Shown here in pieces: positions 22,546-34,790 of a stretch of 64,000 bases of DNA. The number at the start of each line of letters is the position of its first letter. Positions within the stretch are counted from its first letter, which is position 1. This DNA comes from Spinacia oleracea. Taxonomy: Eukaryota > Streptophyta > Magnoliopsida > Caryophyllales > Amaranthaceae. The translations under genes and the position numbers were made by a program. Location: positions 109,465,157 to 109,529,156 of the forward strand of contig NC_079492.1 in assembly GCF_020520425.1 (NCBI RefSeq). Direction: 5' to 3'. Below the pieces are notes generated by a model, which saw nothing but the letters and a program-made list of their open reading frames with translations, searched no databases and had not been told where the DNA came from.

Positions 22546-23650
22546 TTGAATTAGATATTTCCATATTGAGCTGTATTGTTCATCTAATCTATTTTTGTAA
22601 TCCCCCTAAATTTATAAATGTTATTAATATATTTTAACGTATAGTTAATTATATTTAAATAGAATTTACAAATTTTAGTAATAAATATATAATGAACGTG
22701 CATTTATTTTATTTAATTACATTCTAAATATTTTAACGATTTATGCAATCTAAAATAATTTTATAATTTTATTTTGAAAAGAATTTGAATTACAAAAACA
22801 CGTTTGAATTTGGAAAACAATCCTAATCGATTTTGGATTCAAACAAACCCAATTCTAATCCTAGCCCAAATTGACAAAGCCCAAAATAGATAAACCCATA
22901 ACTCTCCTCTCCTCTGCTTCAACTTCACGTGAAAAACCTCTCAAGCCTCCCCTTGCTTGCTACTATTCACGTCACCGCCACCATCAACCTGCGACTACCG
23001 TCGTCCCTCGCCGTCGCCGGTCTGCACGGTAGTCTCCTCCTTCTTCCTCTTCTCCTTCGTTTTCTTACTCTCCTCCTCACTTGCGTATTCCTGTTATCCC
23101 ACAACACCACCACCACGCTGCCACCAGCGTTCGTGGCTTTGCTTCAACCACCGTCGCTGCAGCCCTCGCCGTCCACCACTGCGGGGTAGTCTTCTCCTCC
23201 CTCCTTTTCGTTTTCTTTCTCTTTCTTTGTTTCTTGCTTTCGGCCTTTTCTTCCCCTTAATCGATGTTCTTCTATTCGACCAACAACCACCGCTGCCGCC
23301 TACGACAGCAACCACCTTCGTCCGACCGTCGTTCCACCGCTGCCGCACCCCTGCGCTGCATTCCAATCCTCTTCTCTTCTCCCTCTTGGTTAATTTCTTA
23401 AACCCTAAGCTAATTACATATTTTAATTATGTTTTAATTATGTAATTTATGTTTTATTGAATTAAATGCATATTTTTTATAATTCAATTATGAATTTCAG
23501 ATTTATATGTTTTACATAATTGAATTATTAAATTTCAGATTACATAATTTGATTTAAATAAGAATTTGAATTATTTACAGCATGAATTTTAAGTTTTTAA
23601 TGGTTTTAAATCCCGATAGAATGATTATGAATTATTAAAACTGTTATTTT

Positions 23651-23803
23651 TATTATGAAAGTAGAGAGAAAGGGAGAGAGAGGAAGAGAGAAACTGTCAG
23701 TTATTCTCTTATTTCATTAGGCATACATAATATATACATATACATAGTATTATATAGGGGTAAGGGTATAATGGGCATCCACCCTAATATATATTTTATA
23801 ACA
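23651..23803 (-). repeat. 3' LTR of the short-LTR copia element
   Basis: On the minus strand it starts TGTTATAAAATATATATTAG and ends CTTTCATAATA, so the end is TA rather than CA. No difference from 29853-30005 was seen by eye. Confidence 0.9.
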
Positions 23804-23816
23804 CTCCCCCTTGGAT
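23804..23816 (-). other. Polypurine tract
   Basis: Minus-strand CCAAGGGGGAG lies directly before the 3' LTR TG, the expected position of the plus-strand primer. Confidence 0.75.
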
Positions 23817-23962
23817 GTCTATTATCCAAAACAATATAATGCCTTATAATGCGCATGAAATGCTGCCTCATTAAAAACCTTACCAGGAAAACCCAGTGGG
23901 AAAAACCATGGTTAAGGGAAAAAGAGTGCAACGCGCATTTACTCCCCCTAATGACAACATTA

Positions 23963-26900
23963 CTAAAGATCTTTGAGACGGCGCAAACCAATGAGGTGAA
24001 TCAACTTTTTAAATGTAGCAGTAGGAAGCGCCTTAGTAAACAAATCTGCCAAATTTTCACTTGAACGAATCTGCAAGACATTTATATCGCCATTCTTCTG
24101 AAGTTCATGAGTGAAAAAGAATTTTGGTGATATGTGCTTTGTTCTATCACCTTTGATGTATCCTTCCTTGAGCTGTGCAATACATGCTGCATTATCTTCA
24201 TATAAAATTGTTGGTGCCTCTTTCTCGGAGGATAAACCACAATCTTCTCTTATATGTTGAATCACAGACCGTAGCCATACACATTCACGGCTAGCCTCAT
24301 GAATTGCTAATATCTCAGAATGGTTAGAGGAAGTAGCTGCAATAGTTTGTTTCATAGAACGCCAAGAAATGGCAGTACCTCCACATGTGAACAGATATCC
24401 AGTTTGTGATCGGGCATTATGAGGGTCAGATAAATATCCTGCATCTGCAAAACCAACTAAACCTTCTTTTGATAAATTAGGAAAGAACAAACCCATATCT
24501 TTTGTACCTTGTAGATAACGAAGTACATGTTTAATCCCATTCCAATGCCTACGGGTTGGGCATGAGCTAAACCTTGCTAACAAATTCACAGAAAATGATA
24601 TGTCAGGTCTTGTATGACTAGCAAGATACATCAATGCTCCAATTGCACTTAAGTATGGTACTTCAGGACCAAGAATTTCTTCATCATTTTCCCGAGGACG
24701 GAAAGGGTCCTTATCCACTTCAAGTGATCTTACAACCATAGGGCTACTCAATGGATGTGCTTGATTCATAGAGAACCTTTTTAGCACCTTTTCTGTATAT
24801 GTTGTTTGATGCACAAGGATTCCATTCTTTAGGTGCTCAATTTGTAACCCCAAACAAAATTTTGTCTTTCCAAGATCTTTCATTTCAAATTCTTTCTTTA
24901 AACATTCCACGGTCATGGAAATCTCTTCAGGAGTTCCAACAATGTTTAGATCATCAACATACACTGCAATTATAACAAATCCTGATCCAAATCTCTTTAT
25001 AAAAATACATGGGCTAATAGGATCATTCTTATAGCCTTCTTTTAATAAGTACTCACTAAGGCGATTATACCACATACGCCCAGATTGTTTCAATCCATAT
25101 AGAGATCTATTCAATTTGATAGAGAAATGTTCTCGAGAACTTGATTTTGTTGCTTCTGGCAACTTAAATCCTTCTGGGAGTTTCATATAGATATCATTAT
25201 CCAGTGGGCCATACAAATAAGCTGTGACTACATCCATTAAGCGTAAGTCAAGTCCCTCTCTCATTGCCAGACTAATTATATATCTAAAAGTTGTTGCATC
25301 CACCACAGGAGAATATGTCTCCTCATAATCAATACCAGGTCTTTGTGAGAATCCTTGTGCAACTAATCTTGCTTTATATCTTTCAATATCACCATTTTCA
25401 TTTTTCTTTCGCACAAAGACCCATTTATGTCCCACTGGCTTTACATCTTCAGGTGTACGGACTACAGGTCCAAATACTTCTCTTTTTGCAAGAGATTTCA
25501 ATTCTGATTCAATTGCTTCCTTCCACTTTGGCCAATCATCTCTATGTCTACATTCTTCAATAGACTTTGGTTCATGATCCTCATCATCATCCACAACATT
25601 TAATGCTACATTGCATGCAAAAACATTATCGACGTCGATTTGATTTTGGTTCCATGTAATTCCAGACATGATATAATTCATTGAAATTTCTTCATTATCA
25701 GGTACCTGAATTTCATCTTCTATCATGTCTAAAGTCTCTTCTGGAGATCCTTTAAAATTGATCGTATCCTCTATTGGACCATCATTAACCATTGCTCCTT
25801 TCCTTTTTCGAGGATTCTTGTCTTTGGAACCTATTGGTCTTCCACGCTTCTGGCGTGCCTTAGACTCATTAGCAACTTCATTTTGTCCTTCTGGGACCTC
25901 AATCTTAATTGGAGCATTCACAGCTGGTATATGTGACTTAGTCACTCTCTTTGGGTCAGTAAAAGCGTCTGGCAACTGATTTGCTAAATTTTGTAAATGA
26001 ATTATCTTTTGAACTTCTAGTTCACATTGCTTAGTACGAGGATCAAAATGAGATAATGATAATTCATTCCAACTAATTTCTTTATCCAGCTGTTTGTTTT
26101 CTCCCCCTAAACCTGGGAAAACTGACTCATTAAAATGACAATCAGCAAAACGAGCCTTAAATAAATCCCCTGTAGTTGGCTCAAGATATTTGATTATTGA
26201 TGGGGAATCAAATCCAACATATATTCCCAACCTCCTTTGAGGACCCATCTTGGAGCGATGTGGTAGAGCTATAGGGACATAAACTGCACATCCAAAAATT
26301 TTAAGATGGGATATATTTGGTTCCTGGCCAAAAACCAATTGTGATGGGGAGAATTTATGATAATTTGTTGGCCTGATGCGAATTAATGCTGCTGCATGTA
26401 ATATAGCATGTCCCCAAGCAGTAATTGGGAGTTTAGACTTCATTAGCAATGGTCTAGCAATCAACTGAATGCGTTTAATTAATGATTCAGCAAGACTGTT
26501 TTGTGTATGAACATGTGCTACAGGATGTTCAACATTTATCCCAATGGACATGCAATAATCATTGAAAGATTGTGAAGTAAATTCACCAGCATTATCAAGA
26601 CGAATAGACTTAATAGGAGTATCTGGAAAATGTGCTCTTAATTTAATCAATTGAGCAAGAAATCTCGCAAACGCCAGGTTGCGAGATGATAACAAACATA
26701 CATGTGACCATCTAGTCGATGCATCGATTAAAACCATAAAGTATCTAAATGGTCCACATGGGGGATGTATTGGCCCACAAATATCCCCTTGTATACGTTC
26801 CAGAAAATTGATTGATTCAAAATTTATCTTAGCTGGTGATGGTCGAATTATCAACTTTCCTTGTGAGCAAGCAACACATGAAAAATTATTAGAGAGAATC

Positions 26901-27523
26901 TGCTGGCTCTTTAATGAATGCCCACAAGAATTTTCAATGATTTTTCGCATCATGATTGAACCGGGATGGCCTAACCGGTCATGCCAAACTATGAAGCTAT
27001 CAGTAAACTTCTGGTTTACTATAGCATGTGTTTCAATAATATTAATTCTCGTGTAGTACAAACTAGTGGAGACTGTAGGTAATTTCTCCAAGACAGTCTT
27101 TGTGCCATTAGTTATGCTCGTGATTTGAAGGAATTCATCATTTCCTTCACTAATAGTCTCAATATGATAACCATTACTTCGAATATCTTTAAAACTCAAT
27201 AAATTTCTTTGAGACTTGGGAGAATATAATGCATCAATGATGACAAATTTAGTTCCCATAGGCAACAATATATTTGCTCTTCCGGAGCCTTCTATAATAT
27301 TAGTACTACCCGATATAGTACTCACACTAGTTTTTCTCATCATCAATTGAGAGAAATATTTCTTATTCTTAAGTATAGTATGAGTAGTTGCACTGTCTGC
27401 AAGACACAATTCTTCATCATTTATTTCCCATTGACCTTGAGAGGTATTCATATTCTTCAAGGAAATAAAAATATGTGTCACAAAACTAAACATGTCCAAA
27501 ACAACCATTATAAAATAAAACAC
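23963..27523 (-). CDS. Copia pol polyprotein (protease, integrase, RT, RNase H)
   Basis: One open frame of 1,186 codons. Near residue 41, LADSATTH is the aspartic protease active-site region. Integrase follows with its HHCC zinc module (HDRLGHPG at about 185, then CVACSQGK), and a core with GDICGP, RLDNAGEF and NSLAESLIKR supplying the D, D and E residues. RT starts near WVFVRKK and has LMDVVTAYL and the catalytic YVDD. RNase H has GFADAGYLSD, YEDNAACIA and the final NLADLFTKALP. It would copy the element RNA and integrate the cDNA. The annotated ATG begins with about 24 hydrophobic residues that do not look like pol, so the real N-terminus may come from splicing to gag or from a later codon. 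It is not in the gag frame. Confidence 0.93.
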   Translation of the reverse strand: MFYFIMVVLDMFSFVTHIFISLKNMNTSQGQWEINDEELCLADSATTHTILKNKKYFSQLMMRKTSVSTISGSTNIIEGSGRANILLPMGTKFVIIDALYSPKSQRNLLSFKDIRSNGYHIETISEGNDEFLQITSITNGTKTVLEKLPTVSTSLYYTRINIIETHAIVNQKFTDSFIVWHDRLGHPGSIMMRKIIENSCGHSLKSQQILSNNFSCVACSQGKLIIRPSPAKINFESINFLERIQGDICGPIHPPCGPFRYFMVLIDASTRWSHVCLLSSRNLAFARFLAQLIKLRAHFPDTPIKSIRLDNAGEFTSQSFNDYCMSIGINVEHPVAHVHTQNSLAESLIKRIQLIARPLLMKSKLPITAWGHAILHAAALIRIRPTNYHKFSPSQLVFGQEPNISHLKIFGCAVYVPIALPHRSKMGPQRRLGIYVGFDSPSIIKYLEPTTGDLFKARFADCHFNESVFPGLGGENKQLDKEISWNELSLSHFDPRTKQCELEVQKIIHLQNLANQLPDAFTDPKRVTKSHIPAVNAPIKIEVPEGQNEVANESKARQKRGRPIGSKDKNPRKRKGAMVNDGPIEDTINFKGSPEETLDMIEDEIQVPDNEEISMNYIMSGITWNQNQIDVDNVFACNVALNVVDDDEDHEPKSIEECRHRDDWPKWKEAIESELKSLAKREVFGPVVRTPEDVKPVGHKWVFVRKKNENGDIERYKARLVAQGFSQRPGIDYEETYSPVVDATTFRYIISLAMREGLDLRLMDVVTAYLYGPLDNDIYMKLPEGFKLPEATKSSSREHFSIKLNRSLYGLKQSGRMWYNRLSEYLLKEGYKNDPISPCIFIKRFGSGFVIIAVYVDDLNIVGTPEEISMTVECLKKEFEMKDLGKTKFCLGLQIEHLKNGILVHQTTYTEKVLKRFSMNQAHPLSSPMVVRSLEVDKDPFRPRENDEEILGPEVPYLSAIGALMYLASHTRPDISFSVNLLARFSSCPTRRHWNGIKHVLRYLQGTKDMGLFFPNLSKEGLVGFADAGYLSDPHNARSQTGYLFTCGGTAISWRSMKQTIAATSSNHSEILAIHEASRECVWLRSVIQHIREDCGLSSEKEAPTILYEDNAACIAQLKEGYIKGDRTKHISPKFFFTHELQKNGDINVLQIRSSENLADLFTKALPTATFKKLIHLIGLRRLKDL

Positions 27524-27660
27524 CCAAAATAATACAATATCTTAGAAAACACACAGAATATAAAGTAATTATACAATCACAAAGTTCATAACTTAAACAC
27601 ATAATGTCATAATTAAAATACTACAATTCTATACCAAATCCAACACAACATATTAAAAAC
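27524..27660 (-). other. AT-rich gap between gag and pol
   Basis: 137 bp with stops in all minus-strand frames. GT occurs right after the gag stop, and TTTTATTTCCTTGAAG lies at about 27451-27466 inside the start of pol, giving intron-like borders. No splice pair could be proved. Confidence 0.5.
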
Positions 27661-28687
27661 TTAATTATTCCCTTCAGGGGAAGTAAAGAAATCTGCAACT
27701 TCTAGGAGAGTTGTATCACCAGACTCAAAATCACCTTCGCCATCTTCAAATACAAGATTGGTCTCAACATTCTTTCCTTTCTTCTTCAATGATGATTGAT
27801 AAAGGTCAACAAGGTGTTTTGGAGTGCGACATACGCGTGACCAATGGCCTTTTCCTCCACAACGATAACAAACACTAGTCACATTGTCACTTTTTCCTTT
27901 CTCACCTTTACCATCTTTGCGGTCCCACTTCTGGTGGGAATGTGAGCTCTTGTAATAACCTCCACGACCTCTACCATAGCCACCAAAACCACGTCCACGC
28001 CCACGGCCTCGCCATTGGCCACGACCACGACCACTGCTGCTGGCATGGTCTTTATTCTTTGATATTTTCCCGCTATGGGATGTCACATTCGCTTCAGGGA
28101 ATGGAGTTGAGCCAGTAGGGCGTGCTTCATAATTTTTCATTAACAGCTCATTATTTTGTTCAGCCACAAGAAGACAAGATATCAATTCAGAATATTTTTT
28201 AAAACCTTTTTCTCGATACTGTGTCTGCAGGACAACATTGTTTGCATGAAAAGTGGAGTATGTTTTTTCTAACATATCTGCATCAGTAATTTTCTCTCCA
28301 CACAATTTCAATTGAGAAGTAATTTTAAACATGGCTGAATTATATTCACTCACGGATTTAAAATCCTGTAATCTTAAATGCAACCAATCATAACGAGTTT
28401 TTGGTAATATTACAGTTTTCTGGTGGTCATACCTTTCCTTTAGATTGCTCCAAAGGATTTGTGGGTCTTTAACTGTCAAATACTCAGTTTTAAGGCCCTC
28501 GTGGAGGTGATGGCGAAGAAATATCATAGCTTTAGCTTTATCTTGACATGTTGTTTCATTTCCTTCTTTTATTGTTTCACCAAGCCCTTTTGCATCAAGG
28601 TGTATTTCAGAATCTAACACCCATGACAAAAAGTTTTTTTCCAGTAATATCAAGGGCCACAATCTCAAGTTTTGCTAGGTTCGACAT
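27661..28687 (-). pseudogene. Copia gag with zinc knuckle; 1-nt frameshift near the start
   Basis: From codon 8 of the main frame (28668-27661) there is a UBN2-type copia gag: SWVLDSEIHL, LKERYDHQK, LEKTYSTFHA and VAEQNNELLM. An RG-rich linker (GRGRGRGFGG) and a CCHC knuckle (CYRCGGKGHWSRVC) follow. The likely true ATG is at 28687, reading MSNLAKLEIV in another frame; the two frames meet at a run of seven T (28634-28640 on the plus strand), suggesting one extra base. The frame stops at 27661 and pol begins 137 bp later in a different frame. Gag forms the particle and binds RNA. The shift could be a sequencing error in the homopolymer or real inactivation. Confidence 0.8.
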
Positions 28688-29852
28688 GATTCACTATACA
28701 AGATAATAATATTATAAATCAATCAAGCATATTATATACGGGTTTAGGTAATTCAATTCAAGAAATACATTATCTCAAAAAAAATACATCCATATATAAC
28801 ATGTTATGGACTCCATATAAATCTAAACAAATAAGATACATATATTGCCGTATATAATACTCATGCATTATGGAAGTAATTAAATGAATATGATGATTGC
28901 GACAATAAAGACATGGTTTACAAACCAATTTACAGATTGTGGACGGTTACCTCGGTAATTAATCAAATCACGTGCATTTTAGAATTATCAAACAACTTAG
29001 TAATCAATCCTAAAAGCCTAAAAAATACGTAAATTAAAAATAAAATAAAATAACAATCCTAAAAGTCTCTAAAGTCTGGAATACATGCTGATAATTTGAT
29101 AACAATGAAACAAACGTCATTGAAATCGATGGTCAAATCCTTTTTTTTTTCGTTGGATATTATTATCCAATTGTAGTAGTAGACGGTTATTAAAACAACT
29201 TAATTAAAAAAAATAGTCTTATAATCAAATCATGAGAATTCAATCGGTATCATGTGCAAGATCTAATAACTACTTTAAAAGCAAATCATGAACATGAGAT
29301 AAACTATACCAAATAATATAGTACACCATAAGATATAAAAATAATTCAATAATCCTAAAACATATAATTAACAATAACAATCCTAAAATCCCATAAACTC
29401 TAGAATACTTATAATTATTTGATAACAAGAATAAAAGGAAACAAACATCATTCAAGTATTCAACCTATGTAGTTCCGCACTTTCGCTAGTCAAACTACCA
29501 CTTTGTATATCAACCGACAACATCAGGATGTAACATGCTATTTTTTATTTTACAAAAATGGATATAAGTCATATAACTAATCTATGCATTTATGAATTCA
29601 AATTCAAAGAAAAAGTGTAACATAGCAAATCATATGAAACAGTTGACTAACCGATATAATTAAAATCACTATCAGATTAAAATGCTTGTAAAACAAATCG
29701 ATGAATATAAATTAACATTCAAAATATTTGACTAACCGATAATGATGTTCTTCGCCCGGTAATTTGGATTTAATTCTTGTTGGTGTACTCCCGTTTGTTC
29801 AATCTCGATTTTCTTTGATTTCCATCAACGGTTAGCAATGGTGCTGATAACG
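28688..29852 (-). other. Copia 5' leader
   Basis: Between the 5' LTR and the gag start there is about 1.2 kb of AT-rich, non-coding sequence, long for such a short-LTR element. Directly after the LTR the minus strand reads CGTTATCAGCACCA; TATCAGCACC only partly resembles the initiator-methionine tRNA site TGGTATCAGAGC, so the primer is uncertain. Confidence 0.55.
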
Positions 29853-30005
29853 TATTATGAAAGTAGAGAGAAAGGGAGAGAGAGGAAGAGAGAAACTGTC
29901 AGTTATTCTCTTATTTCATTAGGCATACATAATATATACATATACATAGTATTATATAGGGGTAAGGGTATAATGGGCATCCACCCTAATATATATTTTA
30001 TAACA
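29853..30005 (-). repeat. 5' LTR of the short-LTR copia element
   Basis: 153 bp, matching 23651-23803 base for base as far as I can see. ATTTT follows it at 30006-30010. Confidence 0.9.
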
Positions 30006-33000
30006 ATTTTTATGTTCTAAGCATGATAATTTGGTTTTGGGAAAGCTTTAAACGATTTCATATTGCTGGAAATTTAAAGAACGGTGTTTTATAGAATTTT
30101 AATGGATTTCTAATCATTAATATAATAATTATTATGCTAGGAGATTAAATATCCAAGTTTTGGATATTGGGGAAGGTTCTAAATATGTTTAGGATGTATT
30201 TAAAATACTTTATTATTGTTGTGAATTATTAGAAGTTGATTGGGAATCTTTATTGGTTGTTTAAGCGGAGAATTCTTTGTAGGCGACTTTTGAAAGTGTT
30301 AATGTGGCCTATCAATTCGCTTACACAAGGTACGTACATACCTGTGTGTTTTTGGATGTGTGTTATTGTTGAAACTATGTTGAATGTGATTATGAACCTG
30401 GTTTATGTTGAAATTTCATGTTCAATGTCGTTGAATGAATGCGTCGAGCATAGAACTTTATTATGAGAATTATAACATGTTAGCATGGATGATTGGTGCA
30501 AGCATGTCAGTTGGGAACTTTATATTATTTTATATATATTGGTTTAGATCAATTGATCGTTGTTCCTTTTAGCATTCCACTACTTTATGTGAGTCGAGGA
30601 CCTTGCTTAGTAAGTTGATACTTTACACCTATATAAAGGTGGTTGACCATTGTTAAAGGAAAGATTGAATTAATTGAAATGAGTTATTGATTGATAACTT
30701 TGTGCACTACAAGAAAAATGGGTTATAGCAACACCCTTTTGTGCAACAGTTTTACTGGTGTTACTATAGACTGGCTATTGCAACAATTAAATTTTTATTC
30801 AATTGAGTAGACTTTAACATAGAAAAGTGTTGCTGTAGAAAAATTATAGCAACAGTTTTGTGATTTTTTTTATTCTTTTTAGTTTTTTAGGGGATATTGC
30901 AACACTTTTTGGTCAAGAATCTAAATCGTGTTAAAATGAGGGATTTCTTTTCCAATAGAGCTCTATTTTTTTTCCTTCCTCTCTTCCACGTTTAGTCTAT
31001 AGTTTTCTCTCTAAACCTTTCCATTTCTTTCGTCCATCCTCTTCGCTCTCAAGCATACGAATTAGAAATTGGGTCTTTACTCAGGCGATTTATCTTCACA
31101 CTTGTGATTGGGTTGTGAATTGGAGTTTAGAGAAACTAGCGATTGGCGGTATGAATTGCGAGAAGAAAAAGGTTAGATTATATATTTCTCTTCGAATTTG
31201 GTCTTAAGATTAACAATTTGAAGCTCTATTTTAAATTATTCAACGATTATATCTGGAATTTTTGTGTGATTTTATGGCTTAAATTAGGGTTTCTTAATTA
31301 ATGAATTCGTATGATTTGATTCTCAGGAATATCCTTGTTATAATCTTGTTCCGGCGATTCAAATTCGATATAATATTATGCATTAATTTTTTTATCTAAT
31401 TCCTTAATTAATTTTGAATTTTCTCTGTATGCTATTTGATTCTAGTGTCTTTACCATATACGATTATATTCGTGCTCATCCAGATATATAATTTTGAGAC
31501 TGTAATCCTGTACCTTTCTATGATTTAATTAGGGAACTTTTTTGTTGAGTCCAAAATGTCAATCAAGCGTATGAAATGATTATCCTAGATGATTTTAGTT
31601 GCAAATTTTCGTACTTCCTTGGAAATTTTCTTCAGCAAACCAATCTACTATAAGGAAAGCACTGAGGTAAAGCTAACTTTGAGTGCCTATTTTTAGGAAA
31701 AACTTATAACTTTTGAGGCGTATCAACTAAGATCCTTCTACCATGATTTTTTTGCTTGCTAATAATGAATGTACTTGATTTTCAATTTCATATAAGCTGG
31801 TTCATGCCTTCATGTATGATAGAAACCATGTGAAGACGACTAAGGGTGTATATTCATTGTATTTCAGTACTCCTACGCAAATGATATTGGACCACTTTTG
31901 ACATGATCATCCTCTCATTTTATTTTATTTAAAAAAATTTACCTATGTATTTGATGATATACTTCCTCTATGCAAAATAAAAATCACATTTTTCCGATTG
32001 CAAAAAGAATCTTATATTGTGAGTATAATTAATGTGTTATTTCTATTTTTTGTGTATCACTTGTAATAAATCATTACTATTTTTGAAAATATGATTAACC
32101 ACATATTTAGAATATTACATTTCGTATGTGAGAATTTCAAGTAAGTGGTTTTATTTAATGTTTAATAGACTCCATTGTTTTCTGGTAAGATATAAAGTTA
32201 TTTTGCATTATCTTGTTGTGGAGAGTATTGGGGATCTCAGCTACTTGTCGAGTACGACTGAACCGGAAGGTTCTTATTCCCAAACTCCACGTCATAAACT
32301 GACATATATAATGTAAGGAGCACGTTTTCATGAAGGTAAAGTTCTATTACTGCAAACTCATGTTTCATATTTTAAGTAAGGTGGATTTTGAGTCTTGGAT
32401 GATAGTTTTCTCGAATCAGGTGAAAATCAGTTAAGAAAACAATTTTCGTGACTAAAAGGTGATGGTTTTTTATGTTTTAGCTAGAGCTGCTAGTTTTTTT
32501 ATATTATTATTATTATTTTTTTGTCTTTGTATCTTTGCCTGTTCTTGGCTTGAAGAACTAGTCAATGAAATTAAGCTTCACTCCTTCACAAAATCTTCTC
32601 GTACGTAATTTATTTTTGGAACAGATATATTATAGTGAATTTAAACATTCACATTAAGGGGAGTCATTATTGGACCAAATCAGGCTTTTTTGACCATGTG
32701 AAAATAATAGTTGGTAACTGGTGCATTTTGTGTAGTTTGTTGGGGTTGGCCGCAGGTCTGTGTTTCCTCTTTTGCAGACTGTTTTGTTCTTGGAGGTGTT
32801 GTTGTAGCCAAGCTTTGTGTGTTTTGCTACTGGTTGGGTGTTATTTTTTGGGTCTGGTTCCTATGTTAAGGTGTTTGGATATGCAGTAGTGGTGGATGCT
32901 ACTTGACTCTTGTTTCCGTGGTCAACTTTGGCATGATTATCATTTCTATTTCCATATGCTTGTTCCTACATAGCAGCTCCTCTTCTTTCTCTCTTTTTTC

Positions 33001-33578
33001 AATGTCAGAATGCAAAATAAACATTTTTATTTACCAACCTTTGCGCATAGGCTGCTTCTTGACCTCAACTTTAGTGTTTCCAATTTACCAAAGAACTTGT
33101 GTACTTTAGAATAATGATTCATAGTAGGAAATTTCAAACAGTAGAAACAGATCTTTAATTGACTATGTCAGTACATGCCTACAAGGTAACAACTGCCAAT
33201 GACTGAATTCCTTCTTGTTTCCACCTTTCACTCTTGGATTGAGAAATTTTGGTTTTCCATAGAAAGCTTTAGATTTGCATGAAGCAATTTCAATGGAACC
33301 AAAGCCCTATCTTTCTTAAGTTTTTCCTCCCTTTCTTTTCTTCTTATTGTTGTTCATGCGAATGCCAATCATTTGTAGTAATCATAGTCATCACCCTTTT
33401 CTTCTAAATGGTCTATCCCTTGGAACTTTATATTCTTAGAGCTGTTTCCTTAATTTTCCCTAGAAATATCTCCATTCAACTCTGGCTGCACCTTCTTGGT
33501 CTTGTGTCCTCTAAACAAACCACATTGCTTAGATGAAATTGAAGATTGGTCACCTTTTCTTGACGGTGAGTATGGTTT

Positions 33579-33821
33579 TTACTTGCAGTTGTTTAGGTTT
33601 CTATTCATAAAATGATGGAACCTGAACTCTAGTTCAGCACGGTGTAGCATGCGTCGGAATGCAGGGTGGCTTAAGTATGAAAGAGGCATAACATGTCTCT
33701 TCTTGTTAGCCTGATCACCTACACAAACTGGTATATGTCCTTTTGGAACTGCTGATGCATGCTGATTTCTGCTAAGAACCTGCTTTGCAGTAGAGAGCAT
33801 AGAAGGGAATCAGATAGCCAT
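33579..33821 (-). pseudogene. SAUR-like (small auxin-up RNA) gene fragment captured in CACTA
   Basis: On the minus strand an ATG at 33821 gives M-A-I then TGA at codon 4, then FPSMLSTAKQVL, the usual SAUR N-terminus. The frame continues through VPKGHIPVCVGDQ, RHVMPLSYLSHPAFRRML and AELEFRFHH, which is the SAUR domain. Homology ends there; the usual PMGGLTIPC-type end is replaced by FMNRNLNNCK and a stop at 33579. SAUR genes are intronless, auxin-inducible and promote cell expansion. The premature stop and the lost end make this a pseudogene. Its position inside a CACTA element points to transduplication. Confidence 0.82.
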
Positions 33822-33884
33822 CTTTGCAATGAAATTGTTCAAAGCAGACAAGAATAAATGCTTATATTTGCTCATGTATTTGTT

Positions 33885-34035
33885 AGTAGCTTTTCAGATT
33901 ATGATTTGTTGCTTGCTGTTCAGTTTTGTAAGGCTCTGATATGCTATTTGTTGTTCAGTTCTGAAAGGCTCTAATCTTTTGCTTGATATTCAGTTCTATA
34001 AGGCTTTGATTCTGATCTGCTGCTTTTTGTTCAGT
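33885..34035. repeat. Short direct repeats inside the CACTA element
   Basis: Three to four imperfect copies, about 40 bp apart, of a TTCAGTTCTGTAAGGCTCTGAT-like unit (written here as a consensus). Origin unknown. Confidence 0.6.
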
Positions 34036-34560
34036 TCAGTTCCAGTTGGCAGATTTATTTTGTTTAGGTTGGGGGGTTTAGGTTTCTGCCCTTCATGTGC
34101 GGTTGTGCTGCTTGTTTATGTTTCTTCCCGTGCAGCCGTTGTGTGGTTTTCATCTGCTGTTTTGCAAAATAGATCATATTATTTCATTTGAATTACATGC
34201 ATTAATTTTCCTATTATATTGACTATTTAATTTGTTTTTCTTTACAGGGTGGTACATAGAAGGAAAATGGTAAGGATGGCAAGAAGGGCATAGATTGAAG
34301 TTTTTTTGGACTGATTTTTGGACAAATAAATTGAATACTAGATAGCTTTTAGATTGCTTGAACCATTAGTTCTTTTTTCGAGATTTATTAGTTTTCTAAT
34401 TGATGTATTTATAAATTAACAAATTTTTTTGTTATTAGAATGATTGTTATGGATATTTTATTTTAAGTAGAACTTAATTTCAAATAAATGTTTTCTATTT
34501 GTAGTAGTTGGATATTTTGGTATAATATTTTCATTTTAATGAGCTACTAAATAAACACGA

Positions 34561-34790
34561 TGAAACTGTGCTATAAGCTCGCATTAAAATGTCGCAATAG
34601 ATGTATCAAGAAACGTTGCTAAAGACTCACATAAAAATGTCGCAATAGCGTAGCAAGAAACGTTGCTATAGACTCATGTAAAAGTGTCGCAATAGCAGTT
34701 TCAAGAAATGTTGCTATAGACTTCAAATGTGTTGCGATATTAGAGAAATAAACGTTGCTATAGACTATTGATAGTGCTGCTTTAGATAAT
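34561..34790. repeat. CACTA subterminal tandem repeats
   Basis: About five units of roughly 47 bp, each with AAACGTTGCTATAGACT followed by a TGTCGCAATAGC-like motif, decaying towards the interior. The same GTTGCTATAG core recurs up to the right terminus. This is the expected transposase-binding region. Confidence 0.8.

Larger units (their letters stand above)
23651..30005 (-). mobile_element. Ty1/copia retrotransposon with short LTRs
   Basis: 6,355 bp on the minus strand, flanked by ATTTT (23646-23650 and 30006-30010). Two 153 bp LTRs enclose gag, then protease, integrase, RT and RNase H, the Ty1/copia order. The LTRs appear identical by eye, so the insertion is young. Pol is one uninterrupted frame, while gag has a 1-nt problem near its start. 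Lineage not assigned. It sits inside the 22596-36310 LTR-like element. Confidence 0.95.

Noticed and set aside
22929-23445. Open frames rich in Pro, Ser and Leu in the GC-rich patch
   Set aside because: No domain, several overlapping frames are open at once, and the region lies inside an LTR-like element.
33885-34200. Possible additional exon in the CACTA interior
   Set aside because: The short open frame is made of direct repeats and hydrophobic low-complexity residues with no known domain.
34561-34790. Regular repeats that could suggest a CRISPR-like array
   Set aside because: The units are imperfect, contiguous and subterminal in a CACTA element of a plant genome.
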